In this document: one piece after another, positions 1 through 7,037 of the stretch
Position numbering within the stretch: the first letter of the stretch is position 1
Layout: each line of letters begins with the position of its first letter
Source of the DNA: Planctomycetota bacterium
GTDB taxonomy: Bacteria; Planctomycetota; J058; JAJDCP01
NCBI GenBank assembly: GCA_029260765.1
Contig: JAJDCP010000145.1
Span: 1-35,104 of the forward strand
Direction of reading: 5' to 3'
Length of the DNA: 35,104 nt
Notes under the pieces: generated by a model
Database searches by the model: none
Told to the model about the DNA's origin: nothing
What the model saw: only the letters and a program-made list of their open reading frames with translations
Translations under genes and position numbers: made by a program

Positions 1-24
1 ACGCATTCCGTGTTTCTTGATACA

Positions 25-139
25 TTGCCGGGTGACCATAGCAAAGGGGCCATACCTGATCCCATTCCGAACTCAGAAGTCAAGCCCTTTGCGCCGATGG
101 TACTGGGTCTCCCTGGGAGAGTAGGTATCGCCCGGCATC
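25..139 (+). rRNA. rrf: 5S ribosomal RNA
   Basis: The segment has the classic 5S layout. The 5' end TTGCCGGGTGACCATAGC pairs with the 3' end, which contains TATCGCCCGGCA. The conserved core with CCATACCTGATCCC and CCGAACTCAGAAGTCAAG and the loop GTACTGGGTCTCCCTGGGAG are both present. The length of about 115 nt is normal. The first 24 bases would be the spacer after a 23S gene lying outside the window, and the terminator directly downstream makes this the last gene of the rRNA operon. The ends are set by terminal pairing and may be off by one or two bases. Confidence 0.95.
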
Positions 140-145
140 TTCCAA

Positions 146-183
146 AAAGCCCCCCACGTGAAAACGTGGGGGGCTTTCTTTTT
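146..183 (+). terminator. Intrinsic terminator of the rRNA operon
   Basis: A perfect 14-bp stem (AAAGCCCCCCACGT pairing with ACGTGGGGGGCTTT) is closed by a GAAA tetraloop and followed by a T-rich run. It starts seven bases after the 5S rRNA. This is the strongest intrinsic terminator in the window. Confidence 0.95.
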
Positions 184-290
184 TGGCTGTGGCTTGTGGA
201 AACTGCTTCTGTGCGCGATTTAGACGGTACGTGGCGCCATAAATCAGATGTTTTTTGTGCGCGCGTCCAACGTCTAGGTACTATTCCTCT

Positions 291-371
291 GTAGGGGAGG
301 GGTTTACACCTCGAAGACTCGGACGCTTCGCTCCTCCCGAGCGAACGGGCGGGGGTAAACCCCGCCCCTAC
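291..371. repeat. Dispersed palindromic repeat, family A, copy 1
   Basis: The left arm GTAGGGGAGGGGTTTAC and right arm GTAAACCCCGCCCCTAC are near-perfect inverted copies, separated here by about 47 bases containing ACTCGGACGCTTCGCTC. The same arms recur at 24246-24297. The left arm plus the same central sequence recurs at 24417-24474. All copies lie outside genes, as expected of REP-like elements, and no partner transposase is in the window. Confidence 0.85.
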
Positions 372-650
372 CTTTCGACACCAACGAGCCGACATTCGAT
401 GTAGCTGGACTCGCTGTTCATGCCGACTCTCACGCACCTCTGTCTAACTCACGCCGTGGAGGCACTCCGTGAGCAGGGCACGCTACCTACGGCTGCCAGG
501 AAGCCGCTCTGGCAGAGGTTGCTCCTGGGGAGTCTGGTTGCCGGTTCCGAATCGGTCTCTTCGGTGGTCACAGATTTCGCTAACGGGGGATCTCAGCAGT
601 TCGAGGGTATGGACCAAGCGTGAGCGAAGTCTCAACGATGGATTGCCTGC
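372..650. other. Non-coding stretch, no gene recognised
   Basis: Between the family A repeat and the tandem repeat there is no open frame with a ribosome binding site or a recognisable protein. A 67-codon frame at 420-623 has no convincing features. No RNA gene is apparent. Confidence 0.5.
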
Positions 651-680
651 GTGAGGTGAGGTGAGGTGAGCTGAGGTGAG
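651..680. repeat. Short tandem repeat of GTGAG units
   Basis: Six 5-bp units of GTGAG, GGTGAG or CTGAG type run in tandem (GTGAGGTGAGGTGAGGTGAG, then CTGAGGTGAG). They lie four bases beyond the stop codon of the minus-strand asparaginase-like gene. The tract is a likely slippage site and has no visible coding role. Confidence 0.8.
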
Positions 681-684
681 CTCC

Positions 685-1674
685 TCACTCCAGGTGGCCG
701 GTAACCCGATGCATGACGGTCTCACCGTCGACACTCAATGCGTACTGGAAGCCTGCGCGGAGTGCAGCCGCTCCGTACTCGCCTCTGCGGTTGAGCGCGA
801 GAAAGGCCACCTGCCCGTCGTCTTCTCGCAGATGGGGCCGCCGGGACAGTAGATGTTCGACGGTCTGGTCGACTGCTTGCTGCGGAGTGGCTCCGGCTTC
901 CATGGCCATGACGATGCGGTGGCTGCCGCAGATTTGGATGACCTCTTCCCCAACGCCGGTTGCGGTGGCGGCGCCCACGGCATTGTCGACGTAGAGCCCG
1001 GGCCCGATTAATGGGGAGTCACCTACGCGGCCGGGCAGCTTGTAGGCGAGGCCGCTTGTGGTGCAAGCTCCAGCGAGGTTTCCTCGGGCATCCAGTGCAA
1101 GCATGCCGATGGTGTCGTGGCCATGTTGGTAGATCCCTCCTGCGTCGCGCCAGGCCTGCCACTGGGTTCGGGCCTCAGCGGTCAGGAGCTCACAGGGTTC
1201 AAAGCCCTGTTGGGTGGCAAACTGGCGGGCTCCCGCGCCGACGAGCAAGACATGGGGAGTCTGCTCCATAACGCGGCGGGCCACCGATACGGGGTGCAGG
1301 ATTCCTTGCAAAGCAGCCACGGCACCTGCCCGGTGGCGGGCTCCGTCCATGATGCACGCATCGAGCTCGACGAAGCCACTGGCGTTGGGAAGGCCTCCGA
1401 GCCCGACGCTGCGGACTTTTGGATCTGCCTCGGGCACGCGGACACCCGCTTCTACGGCGTCGAGGGAAGTTCCCCCGGTCATCAGAATTTCCCAGGCAGC
1501 CCGGTTGGCAGGTAGGCCGAAACTCCACGTCGAGAGAGCCACAGGTTTATGGATCGGTGTCCGTTCTTGCGCGTTGAGTGGCTGGCAGCCTAGCAGTGCG
1601 CCTGCGCCAAGCAGGGAGGCCGCAGCGAGTGCGTCGCGCCGACTCAGCCCGGTTTCTGGTTCGCTGTGGTTCAT
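685..1674 (-). CDS. Asparaginase 2 / glycosylasparaginase family Ntn-hydrolase, Tat lipoprotein
   Basis: This is a 329-residue N-terminal nucleophile amidohydrolase of the glycosylasparaginase / isoaspartyl peptidase family, which cleaves beta-amide bonds of aspartate derivatives. The autoprocessing site HDTIG is visible, with Thr188 as the predicted nucleophile exposed by self-cleavage. GRVGDSPLIG (215-224) matches the substrate-binding loop, and TSGLAYK precedes it. The N-terminus has SRRDAL (twin arginines 12-13), a hydrophobic run and LLGC (Cys30). This predicts Tat export of a folded precursor and lipid anchoring. The ATG at 1674 overlaps the upstream stop as ATGA, so translation is probably coupled to the formiminotransferase gene; a longer frame from 1719 would overlap that gene much more. 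Whether the substrate is glycosylated asparagine or isoaspartyl peptides cannot be told from sequence. Confidence 0.9.
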   Translation of the reverse strand: MNHSEPETGLSRRDALAAASLLGAGALLGCQPLNAQERTPIHKPVALSTWSFGLPANRAAWEILMTGGTSLDAVEAGVRVPEADPKVRSVGLGGLPNASGFVELDACIMDGARHRAGAVAALQGILHPVSVARRVMEQTPHVLLVGAGARQFATQQGFEPCELLTAEARTQWQAWRDAGGIYQHGHDTIGMLALDARGNLAGACTTSGLAYKLPGRVGDSPLIGPGLYVDNAVGAATATGVGEEVIQICGSHRIVMAMEAGATPQQAVDQTVEHLLSRRPHLREDDGQVAFLALNRRGEYGAAALRAGFQYALSVDGETVMHRVTGHLE

Positions 1675-3143
1675 TCGGGGCTCTCCGAGGGCTGCGGCTG
1701 CAAGAGGCGAGCGCGCCATGCGGTCAGTGCCTGGAGAGCCTCTCGGGCGGGGGCCTGGAGGTCGTCTGCGTTCTGGTGCAGGTGCCGGAGATTGTCGCGC
1801 ATCTGTAAGGCGGCGACCTGTGCAGCGGCCTCAGCCAACAGGCCCGCGGCGCGGGAATCAGGAAGCAGGTTGGGGTTGCCGTGCTGTGTGCAGAGCTCGA
1901 TGGCGGGGAGCAGTCTGCCGAGTGTGGCCGCCAGGTCGGCCGGTACACGGGCGGCCTCGAGCAGGGCGCGTTCGATGGCGGGGGCTTTCTCCGGATCTGT
2001 TTTGGGTCGCCGGTAGGCTTCCAAGACGGCAGCCCAGGCGTCGGCGTCGAGCCGGCGTGTGTCGGCAAGCTGCGCTGCCAGGGGCACGAGCCCGGCCGAG
2101 GCGGCCGCCGTTTGGAGCGCGGCATAGCGCTTCTTGCGTGAGTGGCCAACGACAAGCTGTAACAGTCCGCAGCTCAGGCTTGCGACCAACGCTGCCGCAC
2201 TCCCGCCGCCTGGTGCATCATCGGGATCGGCCAGCCGGCGCACGAAGGTATCAGGACCGTGTATGCGGGCGAGAAATCGCTCCAGGCGGTGTTCGAGAAT
2301 CCGGTCATGCCAGGGAGGCGAGAAGTCGATCGACAACCCGAGCATACGAGCGGCTGCCTCGGCGGGGACGAGGCCGACCAGCTCAATACTGTGGATGGCA
2401 ACCCCGGCGGCCAGCAGCGCGTCTGTCACTTCGCGAGGGCCACAGCGGAGGTGGTCGAGCAGGTTGCAGGAGACCTGGACCAGGCCCCGCGATGGCAGGG
2501 GGAAACCGAGGGACTGGACGACGCCGGCTTGACGCAGTTCACGGGCGAGCTCTCGTGCTTGTTCGATAGGGGCCGCCAACTGGAAGTTGAGGGCGATCAA
2601 GGGCGGCCGAACTCCGACGGCGACTGCGCCCGCGCGCTCGTGTACGGCGGCTGGGCCCAGGTCAGGCGTGCGGCGCGGCGACGTACCGATGCTGCGACGG
2701 AGCGTCTCGAAACCGCCTTTGCGGAAGGGCGCTGGAACTCTGCGGCCTTCGCGACGCGAGGCCTGCCCATAGAAAAAGACCGGCAGGCCCAACCGGGCGA
2801 ATGCTCGTCCAACCTGGTCTGCGAGACGGAGCGCCGCCGCAACCGGTGTGCCGAGCAGCGGGATGATTGGAGCCACATCGAGGGCGCCGATGCGTGGGTG
2901 GCAACCGCGGTGCTGGTTCAGATCGATGCGCTCGATCGCCAAACGGGCGAGCTGCCGCAGGCACCGCAGGACGGCGCCATGGGTACCCGCGAAGGACAGC
3001 ACACAGCGCGCGTGGTCCGTGTCACCTTCAAGACCCAGCAGCTCGGCGTCTGCCTCGGCGGTGATGATGGCGCGCAAATCAGCAAGAAAGCTCGGATCCG
3101 GACCGTGGCTGAAATTTGGCACGCACAGAAACAGGGGATCCAT
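1671..3143 (-). CDS. Formiminotransferase-cyclodeaminase, bifunctional
   Basis: This 490-residue protein matches the fused animal-type FTCD. It moves the formimino group of formiminoglutamate to tetrahydrofolate, then deaminates it to methenyl-tetrahydrofolate and ammonia, linking histidine breakdown to one-carbon metabolism. The transferase half covers about residues 1-300, with LCVPNFSHG at the start and CHPRIGALDV carrying the catalytic-type His82. The cyclodeaminase half runs from about 310 to 490, with APGGGSAAALVASLSCGLL and the LDADAWAAVLEAY segment that holds the family's essential aspartate. GGGAGG precedes the ATG at a good distance. Many bacteria encode the halves separately, so the fusion is worth noting. 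No other histidine-degradation gene is in the window; the partner is the asparaginase-like gene, coupled by a 4-base overlap. Confidence 0.93.
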   Translation of the reverse strand: MDPLFLCVPNFSHGPDPSFLADLRAIITAEADAELLGLEGDTDHARCVLSFAGTHGAVLRCLRQLARLAIERIDLNQHRGCHPRIGALDVAPIIPLLGTPVAAALRLADQVGRAFARLGLPVFFYGQASRREGRRVPAPFRKGGFETLRRSIGTSPRRTPDLGPAAVHERAGAVAVGVRPPLIALNFQLAAPIEQARELARELRQAGVVQSLGFPLPSRGLVQVSCNLLDHLRCGPREVTDALLAAGVAIHSIELVGLVPAEAAARMLGLSIDFSPPWHDRILEHRLERFLARIHGPDTFVRRLADPDDAPGGGSAAALVASLSCGLLQLVVGHSRKKRYAALQTAAASAGLVPLAAQLADTRRLDADAWAAVLEAYRRPKTDPEKAPAIERALLEAARVPADLAATLGRLLPAIELCTQHGNPNLLPDSRAAGLLAEAAAQVAALQMRDNLRHLHQNADDLQAPAREALQALTAWRARLLQPQPSESPE

Positions 3144-3200
3144 AGTGCCTCCCGCGTTTTGGCTTCTACTATACTCGCAGGACAGGGAAAGGAGTGGGAT
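3144..3200. promoter_or_regulatory. Divergent promoter region
   Basis: The 57 bases between the divergent formiminotransferase and DUF192 genes must hold both start signals. An AT-rich core CTACTATACT (about 3166-3175) offers a -10-like box on either strand (TATACT plus, TATAGT minus). No good -35 box is seen for either. AAAGGAG just before 3201 is the ribosome binding site of the plus-strand gene. Confidence 0.35.
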
Positions 3201-3602
3201 ATGCGGTTGTGCCGAATCGTTCGCGCCTGCGACGGCAGCCTCGTGGCGGACCCTGTGGAAGTCGCCAGCCGCTTCTTCCAGAGGCTACGCGGGCTGCAGT
3301 TTCGGGCACCTCTGGCTCCCGGCGGGGGAATGCTGCTGGTGCCGTGCGCTTCGATCCACACCTGCTTCGTCCGAGCTGCACTGGCCCTGATCTTCTTGGA
3401 TCGTCAAGGCGCGATCACGGGCGTTCGCCAGTCCATCCAACCGTTCCGGTGGGCCCGCGCTCCGGCTCGAACGCACGCCGTCCTGGAGCTGGCAGCAGGC
3501 CCCTTGAGCAGCGAGCGCCTGACCGCGTTGGAGCTCGGCCAGCGGCTGGTTATTGAGAGCCCCCGGCTTCGAGGAGAGGAGCTGCGCTTTCTGGCTCCCT
3601 GA
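3201..3602 (+). CDS. DUF192 family protein
   Basis: A 133-residue protein with the DUF192 pattern: a short N-terminal strand, RFFQRLRGLQFR, GGGMLLVPCASIHTCFV, then IFLDRQGAI and a final strand region. Members are small beta-rich proteins, often periplasmic or in secretion loci, with no settled biochemical role. No signal peptide is visible here. The open frame extends far upstream into the opposite gene, but the ATG at 3201 has AAAGGAG seven to eight bases before it, and family similarity begins there. It is divergent from the formiminotransferase gene and ends four bases before the stop of ptsN on the other strand. Confidence 0.82.
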   Translation: MRLCRIVRACDGSLVADPVEVASRFFQRLRGLQFRAPLAPGGGMLLVPCASIHTCFVRAALALIFLDRQGAITGVRQSIQPFRWARAPARTHAVLELAAGPLSSERLTALELGQRLVIESPRLRGEELRFLAP

Positions 3603-3606
3603 TAGG

Positions 3607-4086
3607 CTACTGCCAGAAAAAGTCGCGGCTTTCTTCTTCTTCGATGATCGCAAACGCTGCGTCCCCGGACGGGGAGTGCAACAATTGCTGGCGCAGACTG
3701 TCGGAGTTGAGCAGCCGGGCAATGCCGGCGAGGGTCTTGACGTGAGACTGGAACTTGTTCTTGGGAATCACGAGCAACATCAAGAAGTGGGTGGGCTTGC
3801 CGTCCAGACTCTCGAAGTCGAGTCCTTCGCGGGAGATGCCCATACATGCTACCACCTCGTCGATGCAATCGACGGCGCCATGGGGAATGGCTACACCATG
3901 CTGCATGCCCGTGCTCAGGGACTTCTCCCGGGCAACAACGGCACGCAGGACCGTTTCGCGGTCGGTGATCTTGATCTCATGTTCGGTGATCAAGTAGTCG
4001 ATCAATTCGTCGATCGCATCCCACTTGTTGCTCGCCTCGATCCCGATCTTGATCAGCGACTCGCGCAGTATGTCCATCAGGCGCAC
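3607..4086 (-). CDS. ptsN: PTS EIIA type-2 domain protein (PtsN/EIIA-Ntr-like)
   Basis: A single EIIA domain of about 159 residues. The phosphorylation motif GVAIPHG is intact, with His69 counting from the chosen GTG, and FLMLLVIPKNK with the following LAGIARLL helix match the fold. No EIIB, EIIC or sugar specificity domain is attached, as in the regulatory nitrogen-type PTS. Such proteins are phosphorylated through HPr-like carriers and control other proteins by binding. The start is uncertain. TTG at 4092 sits too close to AGGAG, whereas GTG at 4086 is eight bases from it and gives VRLMDIL. The gene follows gmhA by 40 bases in the same direction. Neither HPr nor EI genes are in the window. 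Confidence 0.85.
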   Translation of the reverse strand: MRLMDILRESLIKIGIEASNKWDAIDELIDYLITEHEIKITDRETVLRAVVAREKSLSTGMQHGVAIPHGAVDCIDEVVACMGISREGLDFESLDGKPTHFLMLLVIPKNKFQSHVKTLAGIARLLNSDSLRQQLLHSPSGDAAFAIIEEEESRDFFWQ

Positions 4087-4126
4087 AGGCAACTCTCCTG
4101 CAGCTCAAGCCTCCCTGGGAGGCTTC

Positions 4127-4717
4127 CTATTCTAGCGTCTCGCCGTCGAACAACTGGCGCTCGGTCAGATCGCAGAGCAGGTGTCCGATGGCGAGATGGG
4201 CTTCTTGGATGTGGTGGCACAGCGTCGCGGGCACGCACAATGCGACGCTCGCCAGCGGCCCCAACCGGCCTCCAGACTCTCCGGCAAGCAGGATGCAGCC
4301 CATCTCTTTCTGTCGGGCCGCCTCGAAAGCTTGGACCACGTTGGCGGAGTTGCCACTGGTCGATAGCCCGACCAGCACGTCCTGCCGTTGGCCGAGTGCT
4401 TCCACCTGGCGCGCGAAGATCTTCTCGTAACCGTAGTCGTTGGCGCAGGCCGTCAACAGCGAGGTATCCGTGCTCAGGGCGATCGAGGCCAGCGCCCGCC
4501 GGTTGCGGGTAGGGGCCAGGCGGACCACCAGCTCGGTGCTGAGGTGCTGAGCCTGTCCGGCGCTGCCGCCGTTGCCGCACCACAGGATCTTGCCTCCGCC
4601 CCGCAAGCAATCTGCCAACATGCGTGCAGCAGAGACAATGGCGGGACCCTGGCTGGACATGGCGAGAATGGCCTGACTCGCGGCCTCAAGATGCAGCTTT
4701 ACGGCTGGATGAGACAT
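4127..4717 (-). CDS. gmhA: Phosphoheptose isomerase, SIS family
   Basis: A 196-residue SIS-fold protein matching GmhA. GmhA converts sedoheptulose 7-phosphate to D-glycero-D-manno-heptose 7-phosphate, the first step to the ADP- or GDP-heptose used in LPS core, S-layer glycans or other surface sugars. CGNGGSAGQAQHLSTEL (47-63) and LSTSGNSANV (118-127) are the phosphate-binding loops. His58, Glu62, Gln171 and His179 fall at the spacing of the family's zinc ligands, so activity is likely. DnaA-initiator-associating (DiaA) proteins share the fold, but the retained ligands favour the isomerase. It lies 13 bases after the lipoprotein gene, probably cotranscribed. The other heptose genes are not in the window. 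Confidence 0.88.
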   Translation of the reverse strand: MSHPAVKLHLEAASQAILAMSSQGPAIVSAARMLADCLRGGGKILWCGNGGSAGQAQHLSTELVVRLAPTRNRRALASIALSTDTSLLTACANDYGYEKIFARQVEALGQRQDVLVGLSTSGNSANVVQAFEAARQKEMGCILLAGESGGRLGPLASVALCVPATLCHHIQEAHLAIGHLLCDLTERQLFDGETLE

Positions 4718-4730
4718 GCGCCGAGTTTCC

Positions 4731-5195
4731 TCAGGGATTGTTGCGTTGGTGTTGGAAGATCCGGTCGGCTTCCGCGTAGAAGGTCTTTCCTACGGCAACA
4801 GCCAGCTCGGTATCGTCACCCTTCCGCTTCCAGCCTTCTTCGGGGCGGGTAAGGGTGATCGCCTGAATGAACAGCTCGTAGTCGTCACCGGTCTCTGTGA
4901 TCTTTATGCGGACCCGTTGCGACGCTATGGGTCCTTGCAAGCGTGAGGTCTCGGTGACCTTGTAGTCGGTGAGGATCAAGCCCCCGGGTTTGTCGGCCTC
5001 GATCACCCGGAATCCGTGTTTCTGGACAGCGTCCGTCGCAGCCTTGAACAACAGGTGGATGTCGAAATCGATGGGGGAGTGGACGGTTTCGCCGACGCCT
5101 TTGAATTCTTCTTCGACCGTTGCGGGTGTCGTGGCGCAGCCCCAGAGGAGGGACACCAGGAGGAGCGGGAGAATTCGCAGGGCGCTCTGCAGCAT
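4731..5195 (-). CDS. Putative lipoprotein, unknown function
   Basis: A 154-residue protein starting MLQSALRILPLLLVSLLWGC, a clear lipoprotein signal peptide with the modified Cys in LLWGC. The mature part is a single small alpha/beta domain: a helix around LLFKAATDAVQKHGF, strands GGLILTDYKV and QRVRIKITETGDDYELFIQAI, then a C-terminal helix. It resembles small envelope lipoproteins, but I do not recognise a named family. The ATG at 5195 is preferred over one at 5252 because only it puts the signal peptide at the N-terminus. It is first in a tight run with gmhA and ptsN. Confidence 0.78.
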   Translation of the reverse strand: MLQSALRILPLLLVSLLWGCATTPATVEEEFKGVGETVHSPIDFDIHLLFKAATDAVQKHGFRVIEADKPGGLILTDYKVTETSRLQGPIASQRVRIKITETGDDYELFIQAITLTRPEEGWKRKGDDTELAVAVGKTFYAEADRIFQHQRNNP

Positions 5196-5331
5196 CGCGA
5201 CCTCATGCGCAGGTTGAGCGCTGAGTCTACTGCCCCCGGCGATGCGGAGCAAGGGAAACCCACAAGGCTGCCAATGTTACGTTCGTTTTGCAGAGTGCTC
5301 GGGGCCACGGGCAGAGGGCAGGAAAAGAGCG

Positions 5332-6084
5332 TCAGCCACGAGACTGCAGGTCGGCGACCACCTGGGCGATGCGTGTGCGGGCCTCGGCGCAGAACCAGGT
5401 GTCCAACCACGCCTCGGTGTCGGCCTCGACCCGTGCCTGCGCGCGCTCGACATAGGGCGCCCGCAGGCTGGCTTTGACCTGGGCGAAGGCCAGGCTCGGC
5501 AGCTCGGCGAGCTCGCGCGCTTTCTTCAGCGCCCGCGGCAACAACTCTTCGGCGGCCACCACTTCCTCTACCAGCCCCAGTGCGTGCGCCGCATCAGGGG
5601 CCAGCAGTCTGCCTTCGAGAGCGATGACAGACATCGATGCAGTGGGCACTCGAGCTCGCAGCGTCTCGACGACCAGGCCGGGCAGCCCGACGCCGAGTGT
5701 CACTTCACTCAATCCGATGCGCGACTTGCCCGCGGCCATCAGACGATAGTCGGCTTGCATGGCCAGCACGCAGCCCCCGGCGATCGCATGCCCGTTGATG
5801 GCAGCGACAAGCGGCTTGTCCAACATGAAAACGCGCTGCATCGCTTGATTGAACTTGCTGATGAACGCACGCATCTGGGGCCGGTCGCAGTCGATGATGT
5901 GCGGCAGCGCGAGGCCTGCGCTGAAAAAGCGCTCGTAGCCGACAAGCACCGCCGCGCGCGCAGAGCTGGCTTCAAAAGCGTCAAACAGAGCGAGCAGATT
6001 GTCGAGGAATTCCGGCCCCATCGCATTGGCCCGACCGGCCTCGAGATGCATGCAGGCGACCGGGCCGTGGTTCTCGATACGCAT
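5332..6084 (-). CDS. Enoyl-CoA hydratase/isomerase family protein
   Basis: A 250-residue crotonase-fold protein. The two oxyanion-hole segments are present: SAGLAL (54-59) and GHAIAGG (98-104). Of the two catalytic glutamates of true enoyl-CoA hydratase, the first is kept in LSEVTLG (Glu127). The region expected to hold the second, VPTASMSVIAL, has none. The protein therefore binds an acyl-CoA but may be an isomerase or another crotonase-family enzyme rather than a hydratase. The ATG at 6084 gives a normal N-terminus; the frame runs open to 6249 but overlaps the upstream gene. It follows the small membrane protein by 11 bases. No other beta-oxidation genes are nearby. Confidence 0.85.
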   Translation of the reverse strand: MRIENHGPVACMHLEAGRANAMGPEFLDNLLALFDAFEASSARAAVLVGYERFFSAGLALPHIIDCDRPQMRAFISKFNQAMQRVFMLDKPLVAAINGHAIAGGCVLAMQADYRLMAAGKSRIGLSEVTLGVGLPGLVVETLRARVPTASMSVIALEGRLLAPDAAHALGLVEEVVAAEELLPRALKKARELAELPSLAFAQVKASLRAPYVERAQARVEADTEAWLDTWFCAEARTRIAQVVADLQSRG

Positions 6085-6095
6085 GGGGGATCTCG

Positions 6096-6398
6096 TCAGC
6101 GGCCGGAGACAGCGGTGGAGTTCGGCCCCTGCAGGCGTGCCGCATACTCGTCGAGGTTCGCGGCTTGCTTGAGGAAATGGTTGCCGATCAAAATGCACAC
6201 GTAGTAGGTCGTCACCGCAGTGAAGATCAGGACCAGGGGAACCAACCACCAGCTGCGGATTCCGAGCAGCGTGAGCAGAGTGACCATCGAAACGACCGCG
6301 AGCCCAGAGATGATGTAGCGGCCGCCGCGCAGGAACTTGCCACGGCTCTGGAAGGAATGGGATTGTTCGAGCACTTGTTGGGGGTCATCCAGCGACAT
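6096..6398 (-). CDS. Small two-helix membrane protein
   Basis: A 100-residue protein with a polar N-terminus and two adjacent predicted transmembrane helices (about 28-46, IISGLAVVSMVTLLTLLG, and 50-72, WWLVPLVLIFTAVTTYY), then a short C-terminal helix. No family is recognised. GAGG before the ATG at 6398 supports that start over an upstream one at 6434. It lies 11 bases before the crotonase-family gene in the same direction and is probably cotranscribed. Confidence 0.7.
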   Translation of the reverse strand: MSLDDPQQVLEQSHSFQSRGKFLRGGRYIISGLAVVSMVTLLTLLGIRSWWLVPLVLIFTAVTTYYVCILIGNHFLKQAANLDEYAARLQGPNSTAVSGR

Positions 6399-6448
6399 GA
6401 AAGCATCCTCGGCAGACTGCCTACCATTGTGCAAACCTAGGCGCTGAC

Positions 6449-6476
6449 TTCAATATCTTGCCCGGTTTCGTACAAT
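6449..6476 (+). promoter_or_regulatory. Possible promoter of the 6518 gene
   Basis: TACAAT at 6471-6476 matches the -10 consensus in five of six bases. The best -35 match upstream is only TTCAAT, 16 bases away. The predicted transcript would start about 35 bases before the GTG start codon. Confidence 0.35.
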
Positions 6477-6517
6477 GCCCGAGTCCCGCAGCCCCGAGGT
6501 TGCGCTGAGGAGCACAC

Positions 6518-7018
6518 GTGAACCAGCCCCCTCCTGACCGCCGTATCCCCTGGCTGCGTGCCCTGGGGATCGCCCTGCTGGCAGGCGCCTGGGTTGTGCT
6601 CTTCGCTCTGTTGGCCGACAAGCACGAGGCCACCGATGTCCGTTGGGCCGTCGATCTTGCCAGCCCGTTTTTGGCGGGCTTTCTTCTGCACCTGGCGTTG
6701 GTTGAGCGGCTACTGGGCCGACGTCCTGGTCGTCGCAGCCTGGGGCGCAAACTCGGCCTGTTGGCTGGGGGGTGGGTCTTCGGAGCGTTGTTCCATCTCG
6801 CTCTTCTGAACGCTCTGTATTGGTACAAAGACCTCGAGCCGGGTGTGGCTTTCACACCTGGTACCGCGGTCCTTGCCGGGGCCGTGGCTCTCTGGGCCTT
6901 GTGGATGCCCGATCCCCAGAAAGCCAAGGTCGGCGAGGCAGAGGCGGGCGCCGACAAGAAGTCCGCCACAGCGGGCAAGACCAAGCGCAAGAAGAAGAAG
7001 AAACGGGCGAAGCGCTGA
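6518..7018 (+). CDS. Four-helix integral membrane protein with lysine-rich tail
   Basis: A 166-residue membrane protein with about four hydrophobic helices: WLRALGIALLAGAWVVLFALL, the segment around FLAGFLLHLALV, LLAGGWVFGALFHLALL, and VLAGAVALWALWM. They are followed by a charged tail ending in a run of Lys and Arg (KRKKKKKRAKR). By the positive-inside rule the tail should be cytoplasmic and could bind nucleic acid or acidic partners; that is inference. No family is recognised. The start is GTG with GAGGAG at a good distance. It converges on the HEAT/propeller gene with 19 bases between stop codons. Confidence 0.72.
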   Translation: MNQPPPDRRIPWLRALGIALLAGAWVVLFALLADKHEATDVRWAVDLASPFLAGFLLHLALVERLLGRRPGRRSLGRKLGLLAGGWVFGALFHLALLNALYWYKDLEPGVAFTPGTAVLAGAVALWALWMPDPQKAKVGEAEAGADKKSATAGKTKRKKKKKRAKR

Positions 7019-7037
7019 GCCAGCGTTTCGCGATCTC

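Noticed and set aside
420..623. Small 67-codon gene after the 5S rRNA
   Set aside because: No ribosome binding site, no recognisable domain, and overlapping frames are equally open.
1214..2569. 451-codon plus-strand frame over the asparaginase and formiminotransferase genes
   Set aside because: Arg/Pro/Ala-rich translation with no motif; both opposite genes have clear catalytic residues.
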